Below, one piece after another: positions 21,591 to 33,499 of a DNA stretch of 64,000 nt. The notes beneath the pieces are model-generated. The model ran no database searches. It was not told the DNA's origin and saw nothing but the letters and a program-made list of their open reading frames with translations. Where the stretch lies: NCBI GenBank assembly GCA_002007465.1, contig LNAC01000745.1:71833-135832 (forward strand), in the 5' to 3' direction. The DNA is from Ailurus styani. Its lineage: Eukaryota; Chordata; Mammalia; Carnivora; Ailuridae. Numbering within the stretch: the first letter of the stretch is position 1; every line of letters starts with the position of its first letter. Both the position numbers and the translations under genes were made by a program.

Positions 21591-22767
21591 AAATGTTTCC
21601 ACAAAGAAAACTGCAGGCCCAGATGGCTTCCCTGTGAATTCAACCAAAAATTTGAGAAAGAAATATCACCAAATATTATAAAAACTCTTACAAAGAATAG
21701 AAACATAGGAAATATCTCCCAAATAGTGTTTTTGTAGGCCCGCAGAACTTTTATACCAACTCAAAAAATGGCACAACAAGAAGTGAAAATTACAGGCCAA
21801 TTTTTTTTTTTTTGTGAACATGGATACAAAATTCCTAAACCAAAAATCAGGAAATTGACTCCGACATTATGTATAAATAATAATATATCACAATGCAGAT
21901 AGGTTTAGGTTGAGTAATAACTGAAAATCATTCTGTATTTCTGAGGATGCAAAAGAAAATAATAACAAAATTAAATAATCTTTCATGGTAAAGAAAGAAA
22001 GACTTCTTAGCAAACCAGTAATCAAAGAAAGTTAACTTAACCCTTTGAAGGATATCTATAACTACCTTAGAGCAAACATGGTACTTAGTGGCAAAACATT
22101 GAAAGCTAAGCACCTGAGATTAGGAATGAGATGAGAATGTCTGTTATTACCATTTCTATAAATGTTGGTCTAGAGATCATTGCTGATGACATTAAGCAAG
22201 AATAGAAATAAAAGATATAACTAAAGGTACAAATGAAGGAAGATTGGAAAGCTGTCATTATTTACAAATGGTTGGCTATGTAGAAAAACCCAAGAATGTA
22301 GAGTTAAAGACTTAGGATTAACTCATGAATTTAGCAAGAACACTGAGTAAAAATCAGTTTTATAACAAGCCTCAATTAGATGTCAGTATTCTGGTAGCTA
22401 ACAACTGGAAGATGAATTGTAAAGAAGTTGCTGTTTAAAACAGTAAAGAGTTTGAGGCACCATGTGTACCAGGAAGGACAAACAGCAGAACAGAACTGGA
22501 TTTAACAGGATTTCAGATATCAAAGTGATCCAATGAACATTATAAAATAACTGTACTAAATTAAAAAAAATTTAAGGTTTAAAATATAAGGAAGGAGAAA
22601 AGACTGCAAAATGACTAAGGAAATATGACAAAGAAACAAATATGTATTCTAGCAATTTTAAAATGGATATAAGAATTTGAAAGGCTAAATTAAAGAGCAG
22701 ATAAAATGGCTGAAGAGAGATTTCATGTACAAGAAGAAGAATAGGCTCATATTCTAAAATGTAACGT
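21591..22767 (+). mobile_element. Old L1 LINE, reverse-transcriptase portion of ORF2
   Basis: A further L1 fragment in the same direction starts inside the RT domain. Codons for G-P-D-G-F lie at 21616-21630, and gtgaattcaaccaaaaatttgagaaagaa follows in the expected place. Later phrases include acaggccaattttt, aaactgactccgac-like and gagcaaacatggtacttagtggc, with weaker similarity beyond about 22400. It is frameshifted throughout. Confidence 0.7.
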
Positions 22768-22943
22768 AAAGAAATAAGGTCATGGGGCACCTGGGTATCT
22801 CAGTTGGTTAAGCGTCTAACTGGATTTCCGCCTTGGGCTCAGACAGAGCTCAGCAGGAAGTCGCTTGAGATTCTTTGTCTCCCTCTCCCTCTGCCCCTCC
22901 CCCCAAAATAAATAAATAAATCTTTACATGAAAGAAATAAGGT
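22768..22943 (+). mobile_element. Can-SINE, internally shortened
   Basis: The body (about 22784-22930) begins ggggcacctgggtatctcag and ends aaaataaataaataaatcttt. It lacks part of the usual middle, so it is only about 145 bases long. The duplication aaagaaataaggt at 22768-22780 and 22931-22943 bounds it. Confidence 0.88.
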
Positions 22944-23002
22944 GATCAAGAATAGTACAAATAAATGAAAAGACATGGGAATGGGATGGGGAATTTTAGG
23001 AT

Positions 23003-23230
23003 GGAGAGTGTAACATTTTTTTAAAGATTCCATTTATTTATTTTAGAGAGATATAGAGAGACTGTGAGTGGGGGGAAGGGAGAGGGTGAGAGAAAATCCC
23101 AAACCAACTTGAGCTGAGTGTGGAGCCTGATGCAAGGACCCATCCCAGGACCCCAAGATCATGACCTGAGCTGAAAATAAGAGTCAGACACTCAACTGAT
23201 TCAACCAGCCAGGCACCCTGGAGTCTAACT
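23003..23230 (-). mobile_element. Can-SINE, reverse orientation, old
   Basis: In reverse: tttttttaaagattccatttatttatttt, GA-rich, gagctgagtgtggagcctgatgc, ccaagatcatgacctgagc, then caaccagccaggcaccc. Flanks ggagagtgtaac and ggagtctaac are a decayed duplication. Confidence 0.88.
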
Positions 23231-24270
23231 TCTGAAGAGATGATACCTGAAAAAATTTTGGAACACTTAAAAGACACCAAAACTCAGGTATAGACATAGA
23301 TGAATGTCACAGAAATATTTTTGAGTGAAAAAAAAAACCCAAGTCACAAATAAATACATACAGTTTGATAGCATATAAATCAACTTAAAAGCACACCAAA
23401 CTAAATAATCTAATGTTTAGATTATGTAAGTACTGAGAAAAGCAAGAAAATGGTAAATGACAATCAGGATGGTCATTGTCTTTAGGTAATGAGAAAAGAG
23501 ATGGGAACTATCCACAAGGTTTTAAGGGGATGGGTAATATTTTACATGTAAAGCTAGGTTATGGGTACATAGGCACTTGCTTTGTTATTTATCTTTATAC
23601 CCTTTTCAAATAGAGGGGCAGCTTTAGGCAGTTCACAGGTAAAGAAGTAGAAACTGCTTTTAAGTATGAATGCAGAGCCTGTATCACTCCATGTACAAAA
23701 TATAAATTGAAACAATAAGCAAAGATTTTTCACCTATTGGATTTAGACAAAAATTTTAAAATGTGGTAATGTGGAGTGGACCAGAATTTAGAAAAACAGA
23801 CACACATTGTTGGCCAAAGTGCAGGTTGGTTTAAACACTTCACAGAGCATGTAGTGGTATTGCTCATAATACCATAAAACTTGCACCTCGTAAATGTCCA
23901 TCGGTGGGTACTGAGTGAGTAAACTACGGTACATCCATCAAATCTAATGCTCTACAGTCATTAAAGATAAAGGACGGCTCCATGTGCTGAAAGAGAATGA
24001 CTTCCAAGAAAAACTATTCAGTGAAAATAACAAGATGCAGAGCAGTGTGGATTTTGGGTTTGCTGCTATTCATGTGAAAAGAGAAGTCTATGCGTTGTAT
24101 GTCTGGAGAGGCAGGAAGTATTGCCGGAAGGATAGCTATACAAAGAAAAGACAAGCCTAGTAAAAATGGTTAAGCCTGGGGAGAAGTGAAACAACGGTTC
24201 TAGGCTATACTTTCTTTCAACTCTCATCCTTTGTTTTAACCTCCTGTATTTTTTATCACATGCAAAAATG
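23231..24270 (+). repeat. Degenerate L1/HAL1-like sequence
   Basis: Diverged LINE 3' sequence is suggested by phrases such as ttgggtacataggcacttgc-like, aatgtccatcggtgggtactgagtgagtaaac, tctacagtcattaaagataa and cctcctgtattttttatcacatgc. I cannot tell L1 from the L1-derived HAL1, nor fix exact limits. Confidence 0.5.
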
Positions 24271-24854
24271 GAAAGAAGTCATTTGTATGCAAAGATCCAC
24301 ATGTGTGCAGGGGTTCAACGTGATGACAATATGGGAAGCTGTCATGTTGTCCATGTCACTGCAATGATGCCCTCTATATTAGGAGTGTATTTATAACTAA
24401 AGCAATAATATAAAATCTCTTAAAATGAGTTTTTGTTTTATTTTGCACTATTCAAGTGTTGTCATCAGGAAGAAAATCTATTGCATGAAATTTCTGGTGC
24501 TTTCTGGGTTTATCGTGCTCAGAAATAATGAAAAAAAATGCTGTCTCAAACATTAAAAAAAAGGTTTGCTGAATCTCTCCTTTGAAATGTATAAATATAA
24601 AAGCAAACAATAGAAATAATTTTAAGATACCTATTTTGGGATCCACTCTCCAAAATCGGGTGTGTTATTTAATTTCACTTTTTATCAGTTGTTCATTTGG
24701 GGTCAAACTTTCTGCAGTTCCATAATGGAACTTGCCTCTCTATTTTCAGAGGCGCAGATGGTGGAAAAACGTTTCACAAGTAAACCATTTTATTTGAGTG
24801 GAACTGAATTAGCTTTTCCAACCCACAATTTCCAAATACGATGTCAGAAATGAA
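24271..24854. other. Unique sequence, no feature recognised
   Basis: No repeat or gene could be supported in this AT-rich stretch. Confidence 0.35.
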
Positions 24855-24980
24855 ATACACCCTTCTACACCCTAGTGGTGTGGCTCTGGGAAAATCATGG
24901 CATCTCTCAGAAATACATTCTCCTTCTCTGCAAAATGAGAATCCCCAATGCCTTTGTTTTATAGTGTTGTGAGATTAACC
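24855..24980 (+). repeat. MIR fragment
   Basis: The phrases gtggtgtggctctgggaaaatcatgg, ctctgcaaaatgagaatcc and gttgtgagattaa follow the MIR core order. A C10-11 homopolymer begins at its end (24980-24990). Confidence 0.55.
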
Positions 24981-25049
24981 CCCCCCCCCAAGATCCCTCA
25001 GAAAGGATCAGCAGGCTGCCTGGCACACCTTTGGGCCCTCAGCCCTGCC

Positions 25050-25205
25050 TGATACCCTCAGCATCACTGGACAGCATTTAAAAACACTAATACCTGGCCC
25101 CATGGAGGCCAATTAAATCAACATCTCTGGCCCCAGGCCCAAGCATCTGCCTCTTTCAGAGCTCCCTTGATGATTCTCATGTACAGCTAGAATTGAGAAC
25201 CCTGG
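25050..25205. mobile_element. MER5A-like hAT-Charlie relic
   Basis: The middle and ends (agcatcactggacagc, ggccccaggcccaagcatctgc, then ttgatgattctcatgtacagctagaattgagaaccctgg) match the MER5-type element. It is a small non-autonomous DNA transposon common in placental genomes. Confidence 0.65.
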
Positions 25206-25544
25206 ACTGACTCCGGACCAGAGAGCCTATCATACGTTCCAGCTGTTAAAAACACAGACATTTGTATCGGTAAGACACCAATAAAGTTGTGAAGATCCAT
25301 AAGGAAACAGACGGAGCAGTAATTCATTTGTGGTGGCATTTGGGGTCCTCACTCATTTTGACTCAAGACACAAGAAGTACCGATGTTAACCTTCATGGAT
25401 GCCACCAGCCACTTTATCAGCCTCTAGCTGCATGACCCACAGAAGGGACGTGTTAAGAGAAGGTTGGTAAGAGGAGTAAGCAGGAGAAAAGGAACTTGTA
25501 TTGTAAAAGCAGAAAATCCGTTATTTTATGTAGCAGAAAAGACA
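25206..25544. other. Unique sequence, no feature recognised
   Basis: No repeat or coding signal could be supported. Confidence 0.3.
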
Positions 25545-25800
25545 TAACAGATGAGTATGCTACAGGTTAAACTCTTGTTCCCAGTCCCAATCAAACCTAA
25601 CCTGACATATTTCTTTTCGTGTCAATCATGGCTACTCTCTAACTACCTGTTCTCTCTCCGAATCTCACTCACACTTCCCAAAGTCCCTTCCCTCGTGCTC
25701 TATTTTGTGCACAATAATTTACTACAAGTATTTTATTCTACTATTTGCATTAGAACATGAGCTCCATGAGAGCAGTGCTAACATCACAGTTCCTTCTTAA
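25545..25800 (+). repeat. L2 LINE 3' fragment
   Basis: A cytosine-rich L2 ORF2 tail leads to the 3' phrase tagaacatgagctccatgagagcag. That resembles the L2 UTR phrase TGTAAGCTCCATGAGGGCAG. Confidence 0.5.
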
Positions 25801-26389
25801 ACCATTGAGATTTCTTCCTAAATTTCTCCAGAACAAGAGACCTATCCCTAAGGCAAGAACTTTCTATCGTCAAAGGAAAAGAGATTATGTCACGTATCAA
25901 AGTACAGCACAATAGAAACAACACAAACTAGAGGAAAGTGAAGTGTTTAGAATCAATAATTTAAAAAAAAAAGTGCTCTCTTCAATAATAGCATTTTCCA
26001 CACGTGAGGCTTTCTTTCCCCCATGTTGGCTTAGTTTGATTAGAAGGTTTGTTTCCATTCCTGCTGGATCATCCACAACATTTTCTCTGGCCATTCCTTG
26101 GAGATTGCTGTTACTCTAACTGGTCTCTAATTCTCTGGTATGGCTCTGGTTCCTTTCTTTAATAATTGGATTCTGCTGGCTGCTTGCTAGCCTTCAGCAT
26201 TTCCTCCCAAACTAAGTGAACTTGTAACAATGTAAGATAAAGCTTTTCCTCCTTTTATCCTTACTTTCTTTAGAGTCTTACCAAAAATCTTGTTTACTCC
26301 TGGGGGCTACAACAAATTATCTTTTCCCTGTTGTTTACAGGACAAATCACATATGTGTTGTGTAATGTTAAGTAGTTCAACATGCCATT
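25801..26389. other. Unique sequence, no feature recognised
   Basis: No repeat or coding signal could be supported. Confidence 0.3.
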
Positions 26390-26580
26390 CCATTAGCCGA
26401 GGGAGAACCTGACCTTGCTCCAGGATCCCGGTACTGGATTCAGCGTTTTTATGAATGTTTTCAGCTATTGCACTGTGTGTGTGACTTTGGCCAAACAACT
26501 TCTCTTGTGTAGCCCTCAGTTCTAAATCTCACTTACAAAATGCTAGCCGAGGTCATGTCAATTTCCCCACTCCCTAGTTC
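26390..26580 (+). repeat. MIR fragment
   Basis: The MIR core is visible as gtgtgtgactttggccaaacaacttctcttgtg, agccctcagttctaaatctcacttac and aaaatgctagc. The head is poorly kept. Confidence 0.5.
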
Positions 26581-27644
26581 ATGATTGTTTTATGAAAATA
26601 AATGTGCTAAATATAAACTATTTGGTAAGCTTGCTGAACTTGGTAAGGTATCCACAGCTTTAGTTTTAATTTTCTCCCACCAGAGCTTGGCAACACACTG
26701 TAGGATAGAACTTGCTCTCATCTGGATGCCATCTCTAGCAGGTTGATTTAGAAAGGTTCACTTTCTGTATTGAAACATCTGCTTTAGTCTAAACCTAAAT
26801 TTTCCTATCATACCCAGCGTAGGGCTTTTTGCCTGTTCCCCAAGCACAAGTGTGACCTAAGGTTTAGAGAGTAGAAGTGAGGAAGGGGAAACAAAACCAA
26901 CTTTTTACAAGCTGATGTTCTCTGCCAGCCTACATCAGCCCTGATCAGCTTCCTTTCTGATTGGTCAGCATGCCTGCCCTCCCACCCCCAATGTTGAAAT
27001 ATTTCAAATATCTATCATCCCTGCCCTTTTCACTGTCCTTCTGTCTCCCACCACTCCTGCTGCCTCTGGCCAGAGTTTTGGGCACTTCCTTGGATATAAA
27101 AGTCTTCTGTCTGTCAGTAAATAACCGAACGCTGGCCCTGCTTTGCAGCACAAGAGTTGGCTTTTGGAGACGTCAATACACAGACCCTCCTCAGTCAAGA
27201 TCCTTTCAAGATGTCCAAAGCCTGGCTGCTTCTCACCATGTCCCTCAGGAAAATACAGATCCTGGCTCTTCCAAATGGATGAAGGACAGCCTCCCTTACT
27301 ATGGCTCTCTTCTCTGTTTTTTTGCAATCCCCTCCAACCAGCCTTGGTCATTTAGACTTTTTCCAGTGAGAGGCAGATGCGAGTCTCTGTGTCCCTCCCC
27401 CAAACTTCAAGGGACACATTTCAAACTTTCTCAAGAATAACTGTGTCTTTCACTCCAGGAACAGCTAAAAGTCCTATCCCAGCATTCTTCAAGTCAGAGA
27501 GGGGCCAGTCTGCTTTTTGCAGACACCATAACATTTGATGGAGGGCCCCACTCTCTTGGCCTAGAAAGAGGAAGCACCCTCTTCCCTCCCTCAGGGAGTG
27601 AAGGAGGGCTGTCAATTTCCTTCCAAGGGAAGTTTCCGAACCTA
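26581..27644. other. Unique, GC-richer sequence with weak promoter-like boxes
   Basis: About 1.06 kb has higher GC content than its surroundings. It contains an open 159-codon frame (26961-27440) without any recognised domain. The motif attggtca (26960-26967, an inverted CCAAT box) lies about 130 bases before tataaaag (27095-27102). The region could be an unrecognised LTR, but I could not match one. Confidence 0.35.
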
Positions 27645-27686
27645 CTTTTTTTTTTTTCTTTCTTTCTTTCTTTTTTTTTCTTTAAA
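27645..27686. repeat. Poly-T / (TTTC)n tract
   Basis: A pyrimidine-only run made of poly-T with several TTTC units. Confidence 0.85.
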
Positions 27687-27896
27687 GTCTGACCTTCTCT
27701 TACCTAGACTGTTGGAGTGATGGTGGCTGAATGGGGTTTCCACTTCCACCCAATCCTGTGGGATTACTTTTAGCTCCTTTCTTTCGTATGCTGGAAAACT
27801 TTTTTATCCTTTGTACCCTTTACAGCTTTAGAATTTTGCTGAACTTCCAAGACAACAGAAAAATTCCCATTGTGTTATATTTTATCTTATTTTCTC

Positions 27897-28309
27897 TTGC
27901 ATGTAATTTTTTTTTATTCTTTGCCCCAGGGGTACAGGTCTGTGAATCATCAGGCTTACATCTTTCACAGCATTTACCAAAGTCTCTTATGGCTTGTCTC
28001 CTTCCCCACCCCATCTTGTTTCATTATTTTTCCCTCCCTACCCCCCACAACCCCCCACCCCACCCCTCAAGTTCCTCATATCAGAGAGATCATATGATAA
28101 TTGTCTTTCTCTGATTGACTTAATTCACTCAGCATAATACCCTCTAGTTCCATCCACGTCGTTGCAAATAGCAAGATTTCGTTTCTTTTGATAGCTGCAT
28201 AGTATTCCATTGTATATATACCACATCTTCTTTATCCATTCATCTGCTGATGGACATCTAGGTTCTTTCCATAGTTTGGCTATTGTGGACATTTGCATGT
28301 AATTTTTTT
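27897..28309 (-). mobile_element. Short 5'-truncated L1 insertion with TSD
   Basis: A minus-strand L1 3' end runs about 27916-28291. It starts with a poly-T remnant, then gccccaggggtacaggtctg and a C-rich 3' UTR tract, then agcataataccctctagttccatcc and tccattcatctgctgatggacatc. The flanks ttgcatgtaattttttt at about 27898-27914 and 28293-28309 are the target duplication. Only about 375 bases were inserted. The sequence is close to carnivore L1 consensus, suggesting a fairly young event. Confidence 0.93.
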
Positions 28310-28369
28310 AATGCCTGCAGAATACTTAGGACTTCAGAATTGCTATCTTTATCACTGAACAATCTGGAA

Positions 28370-28520
28370 AAGTACTAATCTCTCCAAGTCTTAGTACATT
28401 AGATGTAAAATGAACTAGTAAGTAAGAAATTACCTGACATGATAATTATGAGATCAAATGAGATGATCTGTGGGAATTTTAGGTAAACTTTTTAGTGCTA
28501 TTCAAATATTAGTTAGTACA
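28370..28520 (+). repeat. MIR fragment
   Basis: The phrases ctctccaagtcttagtac, gatgtaaaatgaac, tgagatcaaatgagatgat and tttttagtgctattcaaatattag are arranged as in MIR. Confidence 0.5.
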
Positions 28521-29689
28521 TTAAATATGACCTGAGTAAAGTAGAAATTAGAGGTAGTTATTAAAGTAATTCAGGCTTACAAAATATCTACCAGTAGGTA
28601 GTGTAGATGAAGCTACACCCCTGAATATGGTCTAAGATAGGTAAACAGTACCACACACCCCAATCCTCTACCTGAACTCTTAGATGAATCCTAAAATATT
28701 TTAAAATTGATGCATAGCACATTCTCAAAAAGAAGGAAGGGAAGAGGGGGGAATGGGGGGGAGAAGAAGAATTACCAAAGAAAAGAGAAAAATAATAACA
28801 TCATAAAATGCTCATGCCAGCTGCATAAAATCTCCTTCTCTTGGCACGACATCAGCCCCAAACTTCATTTCTCAACCATCTACTCAAATCTTGCCACTTA
28901 GCTTCCCTCCTGCTTGAGCATAACTAAAATGTTTCTTTCCAAAATGCCAAGAATGCCCTATATGTAATTTATAGTTTTCCAGCTATTTTATGCATTTTTT
29001 TGTCTCCCCAACTACAATGAAAAATTCAAGACAAAGCCTTGTCTTTCTATTTCTTCTGTGGTTTTTGTAAGATGCAACAGAGAGTTCAGTACACAGGTGA
29101 CAATAAATGTATATTCATGTGCCTTCATTCAAATCAAAGTGTGACACAAACCTAGGCTGAGAAACCTCAAGGTAAATCAATTTCTGTAGCAGATTTGATG
29201 AATTCTAATGCTGCTAAGATTCTCAACAAAATATACATATTGGATAAATACTTCATATAAATGAGTACAGCTCCTGGGCTGACATGGGAGCATCTGAGAT
29301 TCTTGGTCCTTCCAGTAAGAGTGGAAATACCTGTGATATTTTTGTATTTCTGTTTTTGTATCAGCACTTCAGAGGAAATAAAGCATAGTATTCATACACA
29401 CACACAAAACAATATCTGCCAAATGCAGGTAGCTATGCCACTATCTATGATTAAGAATTTTTTTTTCCAGACCAAAGAAATCTTACTTTACTTTCAGGTT
29501 TAGTCTTGATTTGTATCAATCACTTCATTCTTGCCTACTTTGAAGCACAGATGATGTGATTTCTGTTTGGTAAAGTGCAAATTCCTAAATGTGCAGAGCG
29601 ATCAATCAGGAAAGAATGAAGTTAAAGCAAAATAAGTGCTTAAGAAATAACTGTGAATTAAGGACTCTGCTATCAGTTCAAATTTTTTC
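28521..29689. other. Unique sequence with a purine-rich patch
   Basis: No interspersed repeat is recognised in about 1.2 kb. A purine-only patch with G6-G7 runs lies at about 28729-28770. Confidence 0.4.
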
Positions 29690-29815
29690 CCTTTTAAAAT
29701 CTCAAGAACCCTGCAAAGCAGCCAGAAGAGACCTTGAGGAAATAGGTCCAGAGCAGGTAAATAATTTGCCTGAGACCACACAGATCTATGTGACGGTTGA
29801 GTCTAGTTTTTGAAC
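29690..29815 (-). repeat. MIR fragment, reverse orientation
   Basis: Reverse MIR core: cttgaggaaataggtccagagcagg, taaataatttgcctgagaccacacag, then gtgacggttgagtc. Confidence 0.65.
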
Positions 29816-30150
29816 TATTCCATTTTGTACCCCCAAACTCACTTAACCAGGGAAAATGAGGGTTGGCTGTTAATATTCTGCTTCTACGTGAGAGGAAAGC
29901 AAAGAGTGGGATTGTGCATAAAACTGAGAAGTGATAAATTCCCAGCTGGGCCTCATCTACCCCTTGGTTTCATTTAATCTGCCCTCATATGTATTGTTTA
30001 GGCTCCTTGCTTTTATTTTTCATAGACCGTCTACAGGGCCCATCAAATTGCCTGCTCAAAAAATCTGCTCATGCCCCAGTAGAGCAAGATGTCTTAATAG
30101 AGTGTGGAAGATCTTGGGTTTGAGGGGAGGGATGAAACCTCAGAGTTTTA

Positions 30151-30363
30151 AAGAATCAAGAACTGGGACACCTGGGTGGCTCAGTCGGTTAAGTGTTTGC
30201 CTTTGGCTCAGGTCATGATCCCAGGGTCCTGGGACTGAGCCCTGAGTCAGGTTCCCTGCTCAGTGGGGAGTCTGCTTCTCCCTCTGCCCCTCCCCCAACT
30301 TGTACTCTCTGTCTCAAATAAATAAATAAAATCTTTAAAAAAATAAAGGAAGAATCAAGAATA
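30151..30363 (+). mobile_element. Can-SINE
   Basis: The body (about 30163-30349) starts gacacctgggtggctcagtcgg and ends ctcaaataaataaataaaatcttt plus an A-rich tail. Duplication agaatcaagaa at 30152-30162 and 30351-30361. It is an intermediate-age subfamily with a gcctttggctcagg head. Confidence 0.92.
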
Positions 30364-30729
30364 GAGAAGAGCTGAAAAGTGGCTAATTGACTAATTTAGA
30401 CTTTCTAGTTAGGGGTAAGCCTTGCACACCCATGATCAACAAGCTTTGTCAGAATTTCTCCCCTGGATGATGCTTGCCCATGGGCCCTCTGCTTCCTAGT
30501 TACCCTCACCCCACATCCTTCTCCTCTCTGAAAGTCCACGAGACTTTCTTTCTCCTTCCCCCTCACCCTGTATGGCTGTCATTTCCTTTGTCTATCTGCA
30601 ACCTCCTCAGTCTTAGCTCTCCTTCTTTCTCTACACCTGGTCATCTTCTATTGGCCACAAAATGGAATTCAGTGTCAGTAACAGCCCCGGCTCCAACCAC
30701 TACCAGGTAGCAGAAATCCACTGCACCCC
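30364..30729. other. Unique, pyrimidine-rich sequence
   Basis: No named repeat or domain-bearing ORF is present. The 78-codon frame at 30474-30710 is a composition effect. Confidence 0.35.
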
Positions 30730-30839
30730 GCACACATTCATGCATTATCTTTAGTTCTCACAACTCTGAATTAGAGACACAACTTCATATTTTGCAAACA
30801 AGGACACTGGAAGTTGGAAAAGTTGCTCATTTAAAGGGT
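30730..30839 (-). repeat. MIR fragment, reverse orientation
   Basis: The short phrase set gcattatctttagttctcacaac, gcaaacaaggacactgg and aagttgctcatttaaag resembles reverse MIR. Confidence 0.4.
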
Positions 30840-31560
30840 GCCATTCTGTCGCTTTTCGTGTATTCACAGAACCATACAACCATTACATAGTCAATTTTAG
30901 AACATTTCACCCGCCCAAAAATATTTCACCACACACCTTAGCTGCTACCCCCCAGATCCCCCATCCCTCCAGCTCCAGACAATCACTAAGCTGCCCTCTG
31001 GCTCTGTATATTGGCCTATTCTGGACATTCAATATAGTGGAGTCATATAATACAAGGTCTTTCCACTTCTTTCAACCAGTGTAATGTTTTCAAGAGTCAG
31101 TCAGGTTGCAGCATGTATTAATAATTCATTGCTCTGTATGGCTGAATAATAGTTTATTTTACACATATGCCCCAATTTGTTAACCTATTCATCAGTTGGT
31201 AGACATTTGGTTTATTTCCATCTTTGACTACTCTGAATAGGGCTGCTATGAATATTCATGTGTAAGTTTTTTGTGTGGACTATGTTTTCACTTCTCTTGG
31301 GTCTATACCCGGGATTGAAATTGCTAGGTCCTTTGGTAACTATGTTAATTTCACTATGTTAAACTGCCAGACTTTTGTCCACAGTAGCTATACCATTTCA
31401 CCTGGGTGGAGGAAGGTTCCCATTTCTCCACACTTACACTTGGTTCTACCCGACTTTTTGATTATAGCTATCCTTGTGGGGGTGAAGCGGTATCTCATTT
31501 TGGTTTCTATTTGTATTTTCCTGATGGCTAGACCTTTTCTGGACATGCATCCTAAATATT
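30840..31560 (-). mobile_element. Old L1 LINE 3' end, reverse orientation
   Basis: Read in reverse, this runs from the 3' UTR (acaaccattacatagtcaattttagaac and ctggctctgtatattggcc) into ORF2. Phrases include gtatggctgaataatagttta, ggtttatttccatctttgac and gctgctatgaatattcatgtg. After these come tagctatccttgtggggg and tttgtattttcctgatggc. It is degenerate and inactive. Confidence 0.82.
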
Positions 31561-31729
31561 TATTATAATTATCCAATTCAATTTTAAAATCCTTGATCTT
31601 AAAGCAGTTGAAAATCAGTGAGAAAGGGAAGTGGACATATCCACACTAAGCTGCTATGAATGTGTGTGTATGCGTACACTGGTACATCTTACATGCATGT
31701 GAACATGTACGTGTAAGGGCTATTGAAAA

Positions 31730-31925
31730 CATGGGCTCTTGAGTTAAATGACTTGAGGTCAAATCCAGGCAATGCCACATAATTCCTGAATGACCTGAAG
31801 CAAGTCAATTAATTACTCTGTGTTTGTTTTCCCTTTCTACGGGTAGGGAGAATAAAAGAGCATATGTACTTCGCTTAGTATAGTGCCTTCTAGATGGCCT
31901 GTTTGTAAGTATTAGCTCCATATTC
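31730..31925 (+). repeat. MIR SINE
   Basis: The MIR order is clear: acatgggctcttgagttaaatg, gtcaaatccaggcaatgcc, tgacctgaagcaagtcaattaattactctgtg, then agggagaataaaagagc and tatagtgcc near the end. Confidence 0.65.
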
Positions 31926-32399
31926 CTGTATTCACTGACTCTTTCACATTTAGGGAATATTTCATGTACTATGCAATTAAGAAAATCAAGTTGTACATCT
32001 TACACTTGCACGTATTTGTTTCTAAACATTTCCAGCCAATATTATGGTTTAGCCTCTAATAGATTCCTTGTTGGGAGATCAGTGTTCCCCTATTCCTAAC
32101 TTCTCACTCTACCCTTCAGAATGCAACTGAAAATTCCCCATACAAAAGGAAAATGATACAGAATATTTTTTCTTTATCGCAAAAACAGCATCTTCAGGTT
32201 TCGTAGCGAAATGCCTGCCATTTTGACTCAGCCCCAAGAGAGGTCCCAAGGCAACCAAAAGAGGAAGAAGAAGCCACTCAGGGCCTGTGACAGTATGTGC
32301 CCTTGAAGGGCAGTGAGACTCTCCTTCCTCTCTCCTCCAAAGCCTCCTGATTTAGCCCTTACATTCCCCACTCGTCAAACCTGGGGAGCTGTAGAAATA
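31926..32399. other. Unique sequence, no feature recognised
   Basis: No repeat or coding signal could be supported. It leads into the candidate conserved block. Confidence 0.35.
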
Positions 32400-32680
32400 A
32401 GCAGCACAAATTGGCAGATAATGCACCTTATTTCCATGTAGAAGCAGGTGCATTTTCTTCAGGATAAGTGGTGCGATGACACTGATCCGCTCTGACAGGC
32501 CAGCTGATCTAAAATTACTCAGCAGACATCGCCACTGGCTGGGGAAGCTTCTCCCAAGAGCTTATTCTGAAACTCTTCAATCCCCCGGGTGCTAATTAAA
32601 ATTTACTGGATAATATTTGCAAAGCTCAATGGCCCTAGTTACATCAATTACCAGTTACTAAATGTTAGTGCCAGAGATGT
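32400..32680. other. Candidate conserved non-coding element
   Basis: The block is repeat-free with balanced composition. Motif-dense, non-simple sequence includes a CAGCTG-type E-box-like ccagctgatc (32500-32509), ctaattaaaatttactgg (homeodomain TAATTA) and tgcaaagctc. Such texture is usual for vertebrate distal enhancers. No conservation data are available here, so this remains a suspicion. Confidence 0.35.
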
Positions 32681-33499
32681 CACCTGATGATTGGCTTTTT
32701 TATTCAAGAGGATTGTCCCTCTCCCCCCTCCCCTGATTCTTTCCCTTCATTTCTTTAAGAAACCAAAGGAGCTAAATGTCTCAATTGGCTTTAGAGGGGG
32801 GAAAAAAATCGCCATTCTACACTTTAATAATGCTCTTCTCCTTGGACCACTAGTCACTGAGGGATCTGGGTTTTAAATTCAAGCTCCAGATCTCACTGTC
32901 GAAGTGAGGGGCTCCACTGGTGGGCCACCTCTGAGCTACCACCAAAGAAATAGGGAAGACAAAAGGTCATGGGTGGCCAAGAACTGCTCATCTTAATGAT
33001 GGGATGGGAAATGATTGCTTTTGAAATGGGAGGTAGTATTTCTAAACAAAGGAGGGCCAACCAATTTATGGAATTGGCCACCAAGTGAGCCATAGCCAAA
33101 AGACTCAACCACCTGGAATCATGTTCTGATGCTGGTTTCTATAGACCAATGGAGCTAGCTTCTCTTGGACCACAAATTACTGCAATGACATACAGATGCA
33201 TTTGCTGTGTTTAACTGAGTTCACGAAGCACTTGATGGCCTTCATTAAGTAGATAATCTGTGGCAAGAAATAAGATGGTTCAGATTCTCTTTACATAAAT
33301 GACCTTAAAATAGTCAAACTTCTTTAAGTTCTCATTCAGAAAAGACATCAGATTTAACAGCAGTATTAATGAACCCCATTATCTGGGGCAAGAGCAGCTT
33401 TTGCTCTGTGTCCATACACCAATGGCATTTTTTTTTAACCAAGATTCTGTTCTCAAGTGTTTGCTTCCAGAAGAACATTTTTCCAGAGTTCTCTTCCAA
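32681..33499. other. Unique sequence, no feature recognised
   Basis: No interspersed repeat or coding signal could be supported in about 0.8 kb. Confidence 0.35.

Noticed and set aside
26961..27440. A 159-codon open frame on the plus strand
   Set aside because: It has no recognisable domain, is rich in Leu/Ser/Pro/Cys as expected from composition, and overlaps an open frame on the other strand. GC-rich non-coding DNA often gives such frames.
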